Of a stretch of 64,000 bases of DNA, positions 24,590 to 33,643 are shown piece after piece. The notes beneath the pieces were generated by a model. That model did not search any database. It was given only the letters and a program-made list of their open reading frames with translations, and was not told where the DNA came from. A program made the position numbers and the translations under genes. Source of the DNA: Hymenobacter sp. DG25B (lineage in GTDB: Bacteria; Bacteroidota; Bacteroidia; Cytophagales; Hymenobacteraceae); assembly GCF_000801315.1 (NCBI RefSeq), contig NZ_CP010054.1:1550001-1614000 (forward strand). The letters are read 5' to 3'. The stretch's first letter is position 1, and every line of letters begins with the position of its first letter.

Positions 24590-26614
24590 ATGATTCGTTT
24601 ACTGATTTGCTTGCTTTGGTTGGTATTATTCGGGCTGGATACCCCGGCTATGGCCCAACAGGCAGCTTTCATCCCCGACCCCGCCGTATGGTACGGGGTG
24701 GTGGCCCGCGGCAGTGGCCGCTCCCTGGATATCAGCAATGCCTCGCCCGAAACGGGCGCCAAGGCCGTGCAGTGGGAGTTTACCCAAGCCCAGAGCCAGC
24801 AATGGCGCCTCACGCCCGTTACGCCCAACAGCACCTATTACCGCATTGAAGCCCGCCACAGCGGCAAGGTGCTCACGCTGGATGGTCCCGCCGAAAATGC
24901 CGCCGTGGTGCAGCGGCCGTGGTCGGGCAGCTTTTACCAGCAGTGGCGCATAGTGCCGGCCGGGCCCATCGGCTCCTTTCAGCTGGTAAGCCGGGGCAAT
25001 GATTTCAGCCTGGCCCTCATTTCCGCCGACAAAGCTAATGCTACCCCCGTAGTGGGCCAGCGGGCTCTGGGGCGGGCCAGCCAGCAGTGGTGGCTGTTTC
25101 CGCTGAAGCTGAACCTGGCCACCGACCACCCCCTGATGGGCGCGCCCACCTCGCTGGGGCCCGGCGTGAATAGCATAGGCAATGAAATGCAGCCCGTGCT
25201 CAGCCCCGATGGCAACACGCTGTACTTTGCCCGGAACCGCTTTGCCGGCAATCTGGAAGGCAACACGGAATCGGCCGATATCTGGGTGAGCCGCTCCACA
25301 GATAACGGCCGCACCTGGGGCCTGGCCCAGCGTCTCGATGCGCTGAATACGCCCCAGAACAACGGGGTAATGGCAGTGGTGGAAAACGGCAAGGTCCTGC
25401 TGGTGCGGGGTTTCTATGAGCGGGACGGCAGCTTCCGCGACGAAGGCGTATCCCGCACCGAGCTCAGCGGCAAGCAGGCCTTAAAGCCCGAGTCGCTCGA
25501 TATCATTAACTACTATTCCAACGGCACCTCCACCACGTTTTTCGCGCCGGCCGACGAGAAAGTGCTGTTCCTGTCCCTGGACCGCCCCGATGCCTACGGG
25601 GCCAACGACCTGTACGTGAGCCTGCCCACCCGCGACGGTGCCTGGAGTGAGCCGCGCAATTTGGGTAATGTTATCAACTCGCCCGGCTTTGAGTTTGCGC
25701 CCTGGCTCTCGCCGGATGGCAAAACCCTGTATTTTGCCTCTTATGGCCACGCTGGCTACGGCTCAGCAGATGTCTTTGTATCTCACCGCCTCGATAATTC
25801 CTGGACGGCCTGGACCACTCCCCAGAATTTGGGCCCTACCGTGAACGGCCCCGGCTTCAATGCCTATTTTCAGCTGACTCCCGACGGTAAGCAGGCTTAT
25901 TATGCTACCTCCGGCACCCCCAATGGCCCGGCCGATATTGTACGGGCTGAAGTAGGCGTAACGCCGCCTCCGCCCAAGCCCGATACGGTTGTGGCGCCGC
26001 CTGCCTTGGTTCGGGCCACGCTCACGGGCCGCGTGCTGGATGCTAAAACCCGCAAGCCCATTGCCGCCACCATTAAGGCCGAGCGCCTGGATGAGAATGT
26101 GATGCTGCTGGCCAACGCGCGCAGCGAAGCCAGCGGTGGTACGTTCCAGTTGATGCTGCCGGTAGGCCGCTACCGCGTGGCGGCTACCGCTGGTGGCTTC
26201 CTCACCGCCACCGATACCATTACCCTCACCACCAACCAGGCCCGCGAGTTCCTGGTGATGCCTGCCAGCGTGGGCTCCCGCCTGGAACTGCCCACCCTCA
26301 TTTTTGCCCAGGGCAAGTATACCATGCTGCCTGCCTCTTTCACGGAGCTCAACCGTCTGGCCGCTACGCTGGTAGATAACCCCACAGTGAACATCCGGCT
26401 GGAAGGCCACACCGATAACGTAGGCAACCCAGCCCTGAACGTGAAGCTTTCCGAGGACCGGGTGAAGGAAGTGAAAAACTACCTGGTGCGCCGCGGCGTG
26501 GCCGAAAACCGTATCAGTACCGTCGGCTACGGAGGCTCCAAACCCCGCGCCAGCAACGAGCGGGAAGAAACCCGTCGCCTCAACCGCCGCGTAGAATTTA
26601 CCATTGTGAAGTAG
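24590..26614 (+). CDS. Outer-membrane OmpA protein with beta-trefoil lectin-like and propeller domains
   Basis: A 674-residue exported protein; ATG 24590 opens the signal (MIRLLICLLWLVLFGLDTPA, then MAQQ). Domain order: a RICIN-like beta-trefoil at residues 30-180 with repeated QWxL motifs (SQQWRLTPV, YQQWRIVPAG, SQQWWLFPL); a six-bladed PD40/WD40-like propeller at 185-460 (LSPDGNTLYFARNRFAGN, LSPDGKTLYFASYGHAGYGS); a carboxypeptidase-regulatory-like domain at about 480-560; and a C-terminal OmpA peptidoglycan-binding domain (RLEGHTDNVGNPALNVKLSE, then NRRVEFTIVK). The OmpA domain anchors it to the cell wall. The trefoil may bind surface glycans. PD40 plus OmpA is common in Bacteroidota; the trefoil addition is less so. 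Confidence 0.88.
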   Translation: MIRLLICLLWLVLFGLDTPAMAQQAAFIPDPAVWYGVVARGSGRSLDISNASPETGAKAVQWEFTQAQSQQWRLTPVTPNSTYYRIEARHSGKVLTLDGPAENAAVVQRPWSGSFYQQWRIVPAGPIGSFQLVSRGNDFSLALISADKANATPVVGQRALGRASQQWWLFPLKLNLATDHPLMGAPTSLGPGVNSIGNEMQPVLSPDGNTLYFARNRFAGNLEGNTESADIWVSRSTDNGRTWGLAQRLDALNTPQNNGVMAVVENGKVLLVRGFYERDGSFRDEGVSRTELSGKQALKPESLDIINYYSNGTSTTFFAPADEKVLFLSLDRPDAYGANDLYVSLPTRDGAWSEPRNLGNVINSPGFEFAPWLSPDGKTLYFASYGHAGYGSADVFVSHRLDNSWTAWTTPQNLGPTVNGPGFNAYFQLTPDGKQAYYATSGTPNGPADIVRAEVGVTPPPPKPDTVVAPPALVRATLTGRVLDAKTRKPIAATIKAERLDENVMLLANARSEASGGTFQLMLPVGRYRVAATAGGFLTATDTITLTTNQAREFLVMPASVGSRLELPTLIFAQGKYTMLPASFTELNRLAATLVDNPTVNIRLEGHTDNVGNPALNVKLSEDRVKEVKNYLVRRGVAENRISTVGYGGSKPRASNEREETRRLNRRVEFTIVK

Positions 26615-26649
26615 CCAAAAGGGTAGGGTGGCAGCCCCATCGGTAAAAC

Positions 26650-27591
26650 ATGTATGTGCCTCAAATACCAACCATGCGGGCCACTATTCTACAGGAAACA
26701 CCACTGCCAGACCTGCCCTCGGCATCCGGCATTGAGATAATTGGGGAGGTTGCCTACGTCATCGGCGACGATTCTCCGTTTCTGTACCAGCTGTCGGCTT
26801 CGTCATTGGCAGCCGGGGAGCGAGTGCCTTTATTTGAAACCGCCCATTTCAGCACCGGCCGTATTCCTAAAGACATCAAGCTGGATCTGGAATGCCTTAC
26901 GGCCCTAACCACGCCCACGGGAGAAAGTGGCCTGCTGGTGCTGGGCTCCGGCGCCACCACTGCCCGCGAGCAGGGCTTCTGGGTGCCGCTGCCTGGTACT
27001 ACCGGGGCCGTTGCCAGTGTGTATCCGCTGGCACTGGGCGGGCTTTACGCGGCGCTGCGCGCTCTTTTGCCGGCGGGCATTGTCTTAAATCTGGAAGCCG
27101 CTGCGGCCACGGCTACGGAATTGCTGTTATTTCAGCGCACGGTGGGCGCGGCTTCCGGCAACCTGGTTTTCCGGCTCCCGCTGGTTGCCGCCCTGGATTA
27201 CCTGCACCACCGTACGCCTCAACTGCCGCCCGTTCATCGGCAGTTCGCGGAGCTGCCTGCTATTGCTGGCAAGCCGGCCGGTTTCTCGGGCGCCTCCTGG
27301 TTTGCCGATACGCTCTTTATCACCGCTTCCGTGGAAGACACGCAGGATGCTGTGCTGGACGGCGCTGTGCTAGGCTCGTTTGTGGGCGTACTCCAGCTTA
27401 CCGAGGGAAGTGAGCGGCCCTTGCCAGTAGCACTGGCACAGTTGGAGTTCCCCAACGGCAAGCCCTACCGGGGTAAAGTAGAAAGCGTGGCGGTGCGCCG
27501 CCGCACCGGCTCCGGGCACTACGAGCTGCTGCTGGTAACGGATGATGATGCCGGCGGCTCTACGGCCGTAGCGGTGGCGCTTGTGTTGTAA
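26650..27591 (+). CDS. Beta-propeller-like protein of unknown function (possibly DUF6929)
   Basis: A 313-residue soluble protein. It opens MYVPQIPTMRATILQETPLP; an internal ATG (MRATILQ, 26674) is also possible. Repeating blades such as ASGIEIIGEVAYVIGDDSPF, ESGLLVLGSGATTAREQGFW and SGHYELLLVTDDDAGGSTAV suggest a five- or six-bladed propeller; I recall a Bacteroidota family named DUF6929 of this kind. No signal peptide, so probably cytosolic. It follows the OmpA gene by 35 bp on the same strand and may share its transcript. Confidence 0.7.
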   Translation: MYVPQIPTMRATILQETPLPDLPSASGIEIIGEVAYVIGDDSPFLYQLSASSLAAGERVPLFETAHFSTGRIPKDIKLDLECLTALTTPTGESGLLVLGSGATTAREQGFWVPLPGTTGAVASVYPLALGGLYAALRALLPAGIVLNLEAAAATATELLLFQRTVGAASGNLVFRLPLVAALDYLHHRTPQLPPVHRQFAELPAIAGKPAGFSGASWFADTLFITASVEDTQDAVLDGAVLGSFVGVLQLTEGSERPLPVALAQLEFPNGKPYRGKVESVAVRRRTGSGHYELLLVTDDDAGGSTAVAVALVL

Positions 27592-27792
27592 AAGGTCTTT
27601 CTTCATTGCTTTCATCATTCTTTTATCCGCGCCTGCCCAGCTACTTGCAGGGTACTTATGTACTTATAATCAGCGGTTATTGAAATACTGATAAGGGCGC
27701 CGTGAAAACGATACATTTTGAAGTAATGCTGGTACTCTTTCCCTTCAACGGCCTATTACCGTACAAGAACTTCCAAACCTCAACCATACAGA

Positions 27793-29199
27793 ATGCAGAC
27801 CTCCCGACTTGAGCACGACTTCCTGGGCGAACGGGCCATTCCCACCGATGTATACTATGGCATTCAGACGCTGCGCGCCATTGAGAATTTCTACATTACG
27901 GGCATTCCGCTAAAAGTAGAGCCCTTATTTGTGCAGGCGCTGGCCTATGTAAAGAAGGGGGCTGCTATGGCTAACCGGGACCTGGGCGTGCTGGAGGCTC
28001 CTATTGCCGAAGCCATTATAAAAGCCTGTGACCGGGTAGCCGCGGGAGAGTTTGATGACCAGTTTCTTACGGATATGATTCAGGGCGGGGCCGGCACCTC
28101 CGTGAATATGAATGCCAACGAGGTTATTGCCAACGTGGCCCTGGAAATAATGGGCCGGCAAAAGGGCGAGTATGAGTTCTGCCATCCCAACAACCACGTC
28201 AACTTTTCCCAGTCTACCAACGATGCCTACCCCACGGCCTTTCGCATTGCGCTGAGCAACAAGCTGGTGGGCTACAGCAAGGCCCTGGGCGAACTGGCCG
28301 ATGCCTTTCACGCTAAAGGCGAGGAATTCCGGAATGTGCTGAAGATGGGCCGCACGCAGCTACAAGATGCCGTACCCATGAGCATGGGCGACGAATTTCA
28401 TGCCTTCGCCACCAACCTACGGGAAGAGCTCTTGCGCATTGAGGATAGCCGCCGCCTCATCAGCGAAATTAATATGGGGGCCACTGCCATTGGTACCGGC
28501 GTAAATGCGCCCCAGGGCTACGCCGAGCTGGTAACCCAGCATTTGCGCACCATCACGGGGCTGGACCTGAGCCTGGCCGGCGACTTATTCGAAGCCACCT
28601 ACGATACCGGTGCCTACGTGCAGCTATCGGGCGTGTTGAAGCGCACCGCCGTGAAACTCTCCAAGATATGTAATGATTTGCGCCTGCTTTCCTCCGGTCC
28701 GCGGGCGGGGTTGTATGAAATTAACCTACCGCCCCTGCAGCCTGGCTCCAGCATTATGCCCGGCAAAGTAAACCCGGTAGTGCCCGAAGTTGTGAATCAA
28801 ACGGCCTTCTACGTCATTGGCGCCGACCTGACCGTAACCATGGCCGCCGAAGCCGGACAGCTGCAGCTGAACGTTATGGAGCCGGTTATCTCTTTTGCGC
28901 TATTCACTTCCATATCCTACCTGACCAACGCCTGTCATACCCTGCGCGAAAAGTGTGTGGTAGGCATAACGGCTAACAAGCAGCACGCAGAAAGCCTAGT
29001 GCACAACAGCATCGGTATTGTAACCCAGCTAAACCCGGTACTGGGCTACGAAACCTCCGCCGAAATTGCCAAGGAAGCCTTATTGATGGGTAAGTCCGTC
29101 TACCAGATTGCCGTAACCGAGCGCCATCTGCTGACTCAGGCTAAGTGGGACGAAATATTCACGTTTGAGAACCTGATTCGACCCGGTTTTATTCAATAA
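27793..29199 (+). CDS. aspA: Aspartate ammonia-lyase
   Basis: A 468-residue enzyme of the aspartase/fumarase superfamily, normal length. It converts L-aspartate to fumarate and ammonia, feeding the TCA cycle. Seen are GERAIPTDVYYGIQTLRAIE at the N-terminus, the substrate-binding NHVNFSQSTNDAYPTAFR and MGRTQLQDAVPMSMGDEF, and the superfamily signature PGSSIMPGKVNPVVPE that holds the catalytic serine loop. The aspartase-type YYGIQTLRA favours AspA over fumarase C. A 201-bp leader precedes it, and a strong bidirectional terminator follows. Confidence 0.93.
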   Translation: MQTSRLEHDFLGERAIPTDVYYGIQTLRAIENFYITGIPLKVEPLFVQALAYVKKGAAMANRDLGVLEAPIAEAIIKACDRVAAGEFDDQFLTDMIQGGAGTSVNMNANEVIANVALEIMGRQKGEYEFCHPNNHVNFSQSTNDAYPTAFRIALSNKLVGYSKALGELADAFHAKGEEFRNVLKMGRTQLQDAVPMSMGDEFHAFATNLREELLRIEDSRRLISEINMGATAIGTGVNAPQGYAELVTQHLRTITGLDLSLAGDLFEATYDTGAYVQLSGVLKRTAVKLSKICNDLRLLSSGPRAGLYEINLPPLQPGSSIMPGKVNPVVPEVVNQTAFYVIGADLTVTMAAEAGQLQLNVMEPVISFALFTSISYLTNACHTLREKCVVGITANKQHAESLVHNSIGIVTQLNPVLGYETSAEIAKEALLMGKSVYQIAVTERHLLTQAKWDEIFTFENLIRPGFIQ

Positions 29200-29216
29200 C
29201 CGGCCTCCACAGCAAC

Positions 29217-29254
29217 AAAAAGCCCGGCGCTACTCCTTTAGCGCCGGGCTTTTT
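29217..29254. terminator. Bidirectional terminator after aspA
   Basis: AAAAGCCCGGCGCTA / TAGCGCCGGGCTTTT with a short loop, shared with the converging gene at 29276-29680. Confidence 0.93.
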
Positions 29255-29275
29255 ACTTTATCAGGTTTTGAGGCC

Positions 29276-29680
29276 TTAGCGAGCTTCCCGATTCGCATTC
29301 TGCAAATCTTCTTCGGAAGAAGTACCGGGGCTTTGTACCTGCTTAGCCGCTGCCAGCAGCGCTTCGCCGAGTTGCTCCACGCGCGGCCTGGTATTGCCTT
29401 CCGAGAAAATGGCGGCTTTCAAGGTGTTTTCACCAAGGCGCTGCAGCAAACGACTGATTACGTCCTTATCTAAGGTGCCGGAGCCAAAATGAGCTTTCAG
29501 CTCTTGCATATCCACCACTAACTGGTGCAGTTCCGGATTGTCAGCGTCTTTCAGGTCCTGAATCCAGCGCTGAAATGTGTTATCAAGCCCCGCCCGGGAA
29601 GCTTCTTCCTGTAAATCGCCAGTCAGCAAAGCTGTAGCGGCATCCAGGTGAACCTGGTTTTGAACCTCTTTTTTTTCCAT
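29276..29680 (-). CDS. Acidic helical protein of unknown function
   Basis: 134 residues with no signal peptide or membrane segment. Nearly all-helical by eye (VHLDAATALLTGDLQEEASR, HQLVVDMQELKAHFG, KDVISRLLQRLGENTLKAAI), ending in a polar tail. The composition suggests a small cytosolic helical bundle. I do not recognise the family. It is a single gene between a terminator at 29217-29254 and the tRNA-Leu locus. Confidence 0.65.
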   Translation of the reverse strand: MEKKEVQNQVHLDAATALLTGDLQEEASRAGLDNTFQRWIQDLKDADNPELHQLVVDMQELKAHFGSGTLDKDVISRLLQRLGENTLKAAIFSEGNTRPRVEQLGEALLAAAKQVQSPGTSSEEDLQNANREAR

Positions 29681-29847
29681 GGTAGCAGGTGTTTGGCCGT
29701 GATGTGAAGTCCTAGTAATCTTTACCGTAACGGTGTGGAGCCGGTAGGGTTCTTTGTTACGGGCATCAATGCTTCTGATGCAATTATCATCATGAATAGA
29801 AAGTAGCCGTACCGCTGTTTAGCGTAAATACGAAAAGCCCCGGACGC

Positions 29848-29902
29848 AAAAAGGCCCTAAAAACCGCTTTAGCGTACAGCGAAGCAGTATTTAGGGCCTT
29901 TT
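29848..29902 (-). terminator. Terminator of tRNA-Leu
   Basis: AAAAGGCCCTAAA / TTTAGGGCCTTTT stem around a loop of about 28 nt that can itself fold. On the minus strand it is followed by TTTTT. It lies 16 bp after the tRNA. Confidence 0.85.
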
Positions 29903-29917
29903 GGCAGTAGAACAGAG

Positions 29918-29999
29918 TACCCAGAGCCGGGGTCGAACCGGCACATCTTTCGATATCGGTGTTTGAGACCGACGCGTCTACCGATTCCGCCATCTGGGC
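29918..29999 (-). tRNA. tRNA-Leu (anticodon CAA)
   Basis: 82 nt on the minus strand. The acceptor stem is GCCCAGA pairing with TCTGGGT, with discriminator A. The D-loop region is TGGCGGAATCGGTAGACGCG, the anticodon arm TCGGT-CTCAAAC-ACCGA (anticodon CAA), a long variable arm follows as in class II leucine tRNAs, and the T arm is GCCGGTTCGACCCCGGC. CCA is not encoded. It should read UUG codons. Confidence 0.95.
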
Positions 30000-30023
30000 A
30001 AGAGGAACAACTCGGACAGTTGT

Positions 30024-30560
30024 TTAGGATCGGGCAGCAAACTTAGCCAGACTTTCACGAATGCGCAACAAATACCGCCTTTTAAGATAATACGTGCGGA
30101 TTTGCTCCAGCGCTTGCGGCTTAGTATCGCCCGGAAGCATCTCATAGCCAGCTAGTACGGGCTCAATTCCGGCTTCCAGCGTGTCAAAGAGGACATTTAC
30201 CTCATCTTCCACCCGGCGCACCGTGGTAGCGTCCGCATCAAATTCCAGCTCCATCAACTGCTCGTTGAGGTCCATTACCTCCATCAGAAATTCGGCGGGG
30301 AGTTCCTGTTTGCCTTCTTCCAGCAGCCCGTGGCGGCTCAGGATGTAGGCCATGCGCAGGTCGGGGTTGGAGAGGGTGCGGTAGGCGTCGGTGTTCAGCG
30401 TGGCCATGTGCAGCATTTGCTGCTGATGCTCAGCCGAGGCGGTAGCGTGAAAATCGGGGTGATGCTCCCGGCTCAGTGCATAGTAGGCGCGCTTGAGAGC
30501 CGCCTCATCCGGGCGGAACGTTTCGGGAAGATGATAAAACTCGAAATAGTCTGGTTGCAT
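30024..30560 (-). CDS. hscB: HscB, J-domain co-chaperone for iron-sulfur cluster transfer
   Basis: A 178-residue protein from the ATG at 30560 (MQPDYFEFYHLPETFRPDEA), preferred over one five codons upstream. The J domain has SREHHPDFHATASAEHQQQM with the HPD motif; the C-terminal three-helix domain includes AEFLMEVMDLNEQLMELEFD, the IscU-binding surface. It stimulates the HscA/DnaK-type chaperone during Fe-S cluster delivery. No isc or suf genes are adjacent. It lies 41 bp downstream of a small monooxygenase gene on the same strand and likely shares its transcript. Confidence 0.9.
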   Translation of the reverse strand: MQPDYFEFYHLPETFRPDEAALKRAYYALSREHHPDFHATASAEHQQQMLHMATLNTDAYRTLSNPDLRMAYILSRHGLLEEGKQELPAEFLMEVMDLNEQLMELEFDADATTVRRVEDEVNVLFDTLEAGIEPVLAGYEMLPGDTKPQALEQIRTYYLKRRYLLRIRESLAKFAARS

Positions 30561-30601
30561 GGCGAAGGGAGACAAAAGGAGAACTTACTCAACTGCGCGA
30601 G

Positions 30602-30919
30602 CTAGTGAGAAGTTGGCGTGGCAGCAGAGTCGCCCTGAACATGGTGTACGGAAAAAGCCAGGGGAGGAGCGGAGAAAAGCCGCTTCGTGGCAGGCCATAC
30701 CTGCCCAAATAGCTCAGACTGGCGATAAGCATTTAAATCCGCCGCCGACTCCCAATGGCTGTGCGTGCAGAAAATAGTAGGCGTATCGGCATCCTGCCAT
30801 AATTCCAGATACAAGCAGCCGGGCTGGCTACGAATAGCCTGCTCCGATTCCTGAAAAATAGTCTGAAACGCACCAACCGCCTCCGGTCGGAAGCTCATAC
30901 GCACAATTCGAATCAACAT
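30602..30919 (-). CDS. Antibiotic biosynthesis monooxygenase (ABM)-fold protein
   Basis: 105 residues from the ATG at 30919. The dimeric ferredoxin-like ABM pattern is seen in MLIRIVRMSFRPEAVGAFQT, QPGCLYLELWQDADTPTIFC, and HSHWESAADLNAYRQSELFG. Members include quinol monooxygenases, haem-degrading enzymes and many of unknown substrate. It precedes hscB on the same strand with 41 bp between them, suggesting one transcript, but a functional link is not obvious. Confidence 0.85.
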   Translation of the reverse strand: MLIRIVRMSFRPEAVGAFQTIFQESEQAIRSQPGCLYLELWQDADTPTIFCTHSHWESAADLNAYRQSELFGQVWPATKRLFSAPPLAFSVHHVQGDSAATPTSH

Positions 30920-31046
30920 AAGGCAGAGTAAGCAATAGCTAAGCAACGTATGACAGGCTGTCACAAGCTACTTAACATAACAAATAAATGAATCTGATTC
31001 TTTTGGGAAAAGGCCGTCCCCTGGCTGTAGGAATGGTTTTACTCGC

Positions 31047-31820
31047 TTACGAAGTGGCCGGAAAACGAATGTCTACCTGCGAATCGTAGTGGAGGCCGAG
31101 CAACTCGGAGGCGTGGCCTTGATTGATGCCAATGCACAGATACCCCTTGCTGTTGTAAATGCAGCCTGCTTCGCCGGGCGCCGTGGCCTGGAAGTGGGGG
31201 AGAACCTCGCGGGCTACCTCGCGGGCAAAGTGGATGGTAAAGGGTCGGCCGTGGCCCACGGCCTCCACCGCGGTGCGGGAGATATTGGTAATCAGGTTGC
31301 CATAGTGGTCCACGTGCACCACATGGCCCGTAATGCGGTGATCCTGCAAGCGCAGCTGCCGGTTGAGGAGCTGGTACTGGGGCGGGGCGGGCGGGCCTAA
31401 CTCATATATGGAGTGGCCCTGCGCCAGGAACACGGCCGCCGAAGCCAGCACGTCGCGGGTGGGGGAGGCGGTGGGCTCCAGGGCCGAAAGCGCCACTACT
31501 TCATCAGCCTGCCCATCGGTAAGCAAAGGCAGCAGGCCATTATCAGCCGTAACAAAAAAGTGGCCCTGGTAGAGGGCAGCACGCCAGCTACCGCCGTTTG
31601 CGCCCCAATCGTTTATCCCCACCAGGTGCACCGTGCCGGCCGGAAAATCAGAAAACACGGCGCCGAGAACGTACACGGCGTGCGCGATGTTAAAGGGTTC
31701 AATGGCGTGGGTGATGTCCAGCACCGGTTGCATGGGAGCCAGCTGCAGAATCCGCGCCTTTACGGCGGCCACATAATGGTCGCGGTAGCCGAAATCAGAC
31801 AGAAACGTAATCAGGCCCAT
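31047..31820 (-). CDS. SAM hydroxide adenosyltransferase (DUF62 family)
   Basis: A 257-residue protein of the fluorinase/chlorinase-like family. It has the N-terminal ITFLSDFGYRDHYVAAVKAR, DITHAIEPFNIAHAVYVLG, HLVGINDWG, VTADNGLLPLLT, and the C-terminal domain GHVVHVDHYGNLITNISRTA. DUF62 enzymes hydrolyse S-adenosylmethionine to adenosine and methionine. The physiological purpose is uncertain. It is divergent from phoH with a shared 129-bp intergenic region. Confidence 0.9.
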   Translation of the reverse strand: MGLITFLSDFGYRDHYVAAVKARILQLAPMQPVLDITHAIEPFNIAHAVYVLGAVFSDFPAGTVHLVGINDWGANGGSWRAALYQGHFFVTADNGLLPLLTDGQADEVVALSALEPTASPTRDVLASAAVFLAQGHSIYELGPPAPPQYQLLNRQLRLQDHRITGHVVHVDHYGNLITNISRTAVEAVGHGRPFTIHFAREVAREVLPHFQATAPGEAGCIYNSKGYLCIGINQGHASELLGLHYDSQVDIRFPATS

Positions 31821-31949
31821 GCCGAAAATGCTGAGTTCTTCGTACTATTGTTTACCCACCTAAGGGCGGCAAAAGTAGGCTATTTGCCTCGAACAAGTGC
31901 TGTCTTTTCGGGTTCTTCTTTTCTTAACGCCGTTCAAAATCCCTTAAGT

Positions 31950-33029
31950 TTGGTCGAGAAAATCATCACGCTCGAAAACGTCTCCCTCGTCGATTTCCTG
32001 GGACCTGATAACCAGAACATCCGACAGCTGGCCGCGGCTTTTCCCGGCAGCAAGATCATTTCCCGAGGCAACGAAATTAAAATCCAGGGCCAGGTGCCCA
32101 TCATCGCCCGCATCAACGAAATCCTGTCCTCGCTCATCGAGCATTATCATCAGTACGGGCAAATCACGGACAAAACCGTTAATCAGTACCTGAACGCCGC
32201 CGATGAGGAGCAGGAGGAGCGCAGCCTGGCCGCTGCCCCTGATGTTATTGTATTTGGGGCCAAAGGCGGCATCATTAAAGCCAAAACGGCCAACCAAAAG
32301 CGGTTGGTAGATGCTGTAATGAAGCACGACCTGGTATTCACGCTGGGCCCGGCCGGTACCGGCAAAACTTACGTTTCGGTGGCTTTGGCCGTGCGTGCGC
32401 TGAAAAACAAAGAAGTCAAGAAAATCATCATTTCCCGGCCCGTAGTGGAAGCCGGCGAGAGCCTCGGCTTTCTGCCCGGTGACATGAAGGAGAAGGTGGA
32501 CCCCTATCTGCGCCCGATTTATGATGCCCTGGAAGACATGATTCCGGCCGAAAAGCTGAAGTTCTACCAGGAAAACAAAATCATTGAAATAGCCCCGCTG
32601 GCTTACATGCGCGGCCGTACGCTCAACAATGCGTTTGTGCTGCTGGACGAAGCCCAGAATACCACGCCTTCGCAGCTGAAGATGTTTCTCACGCGCATGG
32701 GCCCTTCGGCAAAGGTGATGGTGAACGGCGACCGGACCCAGATTGACCTGCCCACCAAGCAGAAATCGGGGCTGATTCAGGCGATGGATATTCTGAAGGA
32801 TGTCAGCGGAATTGGGTTTGTGGAGATGACGGCCGAGGATGTGGTGCGCCACCGCCTGGTAAAGGAAATTGTGATGGCCTACGACCGTTTCGATGTAAAG
32901 CAGCAGCACGACCAGGCCCAGCGCCCGCGCCGCGAATACCGCCGCCCCGAAACCCCCGAGAATCATCCGGATGCCCGTCGCCCCGATGATGATACCGCTG
33001 AGCTGCCCGTAAATCATGAGCAGCTGTAA
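31950..33029 (+). CDS. phoH: PhoH family ATPase
   Basis: A 359-residue cytosolic ATPase, probably an RNA-binding helicase-like protein. TTG at 31950 is the start that matches the family N-terminus (VEKIITLENVSLVDFLG); no ATG lies nearby, and the longer open frame upstream is antisense to the neighbour. It has a KH-like N-terminal part (residues 1-85), then Walker A LGPAGTGKTYVSVALAVRAL, ISRPVVEAGESLGFLPGDMK, Walker B AFVLLDEAQNTTPSQLKMFL, and NGDRTQIDLP. A charged, Arg/Pro-rich tail follows. A GNAT gene begins 21 bp after its stop and is likely co-transcribed. Confidence 0.93.
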   Translation: MVEKIITLENVSLVDFLGPDNQNIRQLAAAFPGSKIISRGNEIKIQGQVPIIARINEILSSLIEHYHQYGQITDKTVNQYLNAADEEQEERSLAAAPDVIVFGAKGGIIKAKTANQKRLVDAVMKHDLVFTLGPAGTGKTYVSVALAVRALKNKEVKKIIISRPVVEAGESLGFLPGDMKEKVDPYLRPIYDALEDMIPAEKLKFYQENKIIEIAPLAYMRGRTLNNAFVLLDEAQNTTPSQLKMFLTRMGPSAKVMVNGDRTQIDLPTKQKSGLIQAMDILKDVSGIGFVEMTAEDVVRHRLVKEIVMAYDRFDVKQQHDQAQRPRREYRRPETPENHPDARRPDDDTAELPVNHEQL

Positions 33030-33050
33030 TTCCTTGTCTGTTTACGCCGC

Positions 33051-33491
33051 ATGAAAGCTTACCCGATTACCACGCCGGAAGACCGGGCCACCGCCTTTGC
33101 CATTCGCGAGAAGGTGTTTGTGGAAGAGCAGGGCGTGCCGCGCACCGATGAGCATGACGCGCATGACGAGCAGGACGCCCGCCATTACCTGGTGGTATCT
33201 GAGGAGGGTACGCCCTGTGGCGCCGCCCGCTGGCGCACCACCGAGAACGGCGTAAAGCTGGAGCGTTTCGCGGTGCTGAATGCCTTCCGCAACCGCGCCG
33301 CCGGAAGCGCCATTCTGCAGCGGGTACTGGAAGATGTGCAACAGCAGCACCCTGATGCTACCGTGTACCTGAATGCCCAACTGCGGGCCGTGCCGTTCTA
33401 TGAGCGGCATGGCTTTCAGAAAGTAGGGGAGAAGTTCACGGAGTGCGACATTGAACACTATAAAATGGAGTGGCAGCGGCCTGGCATGTAA
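33051..33491 (+). CDS. GNAT acetyltransferase (ElaA/YjcF-like)
   Basis: 146 residues. N-terminal FAIREKVFVEEQGVPRTDEH is typical of ElaA/YjcF-type GNAT proteins. The acetyl-CoA-binding loop is LNAFRNRAAGSAILQRVLED (a degenerate R/QxxGxA), and VPFYERHGFQKVGEKFTE is the C-terminal motif. Substrate unknown. It lies immediately after phoH (21-bp gap), and a strong terminator ends the pair. Confidence 0.88.
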   Translation: MKAYPITTPEDRATAFAIREKVFVEEQGVPRTDEHDAHDEQDARHYLVVSEEGTPCGAARWRTTENGVKLERFAVLNAFRNRAAGSAILQRVLEDVQQQHPDATVYLNAQLRAVPFYERHGFQKVGEKFTECDIEHYKMEWQRPGM

Positions 33492-33514
33492 GCGGATCCG
33501 TTCATTCTGGTTTT

Positions 33515-33552
33515 AAAAAGCCCTGCTGATGCATTCATCAGCAGGGCTTTTT
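33515..33552 (+). terminator. Terminator of phoH-GNAT transcript
   Basis: AAAAAGCCCTGCTGATG with its complement, CATT loop, then TTTTT. Confidence 0.93.
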
Positions 33553-33643
33553 ATGGCCTTGCTAGTGAGGTTTTGTCCAACTGCCTGTATTTACGTACTA
33601 TAGCTTCGTCTTATCCTATTTCTTCGATTCTATCCTATTATCC

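Noticed and set aside
29918..29999. tRNA-Leu as an integration site
   Set aside because: No integrase, no repeated tRNA 3' end and no composition shift next to it.
30988..31080. Short open frame MNLILLGKGRPLAVG after the monooxygenase gene
   Set aside because: It runs antisense into the end of the SAM hydrolase gene and has no supporting signal.
31413..31949. Upstream extension of phoH
   Set aside because: It is antisense to the SAM hydrolase gene, and family similarity starts only at 31950.
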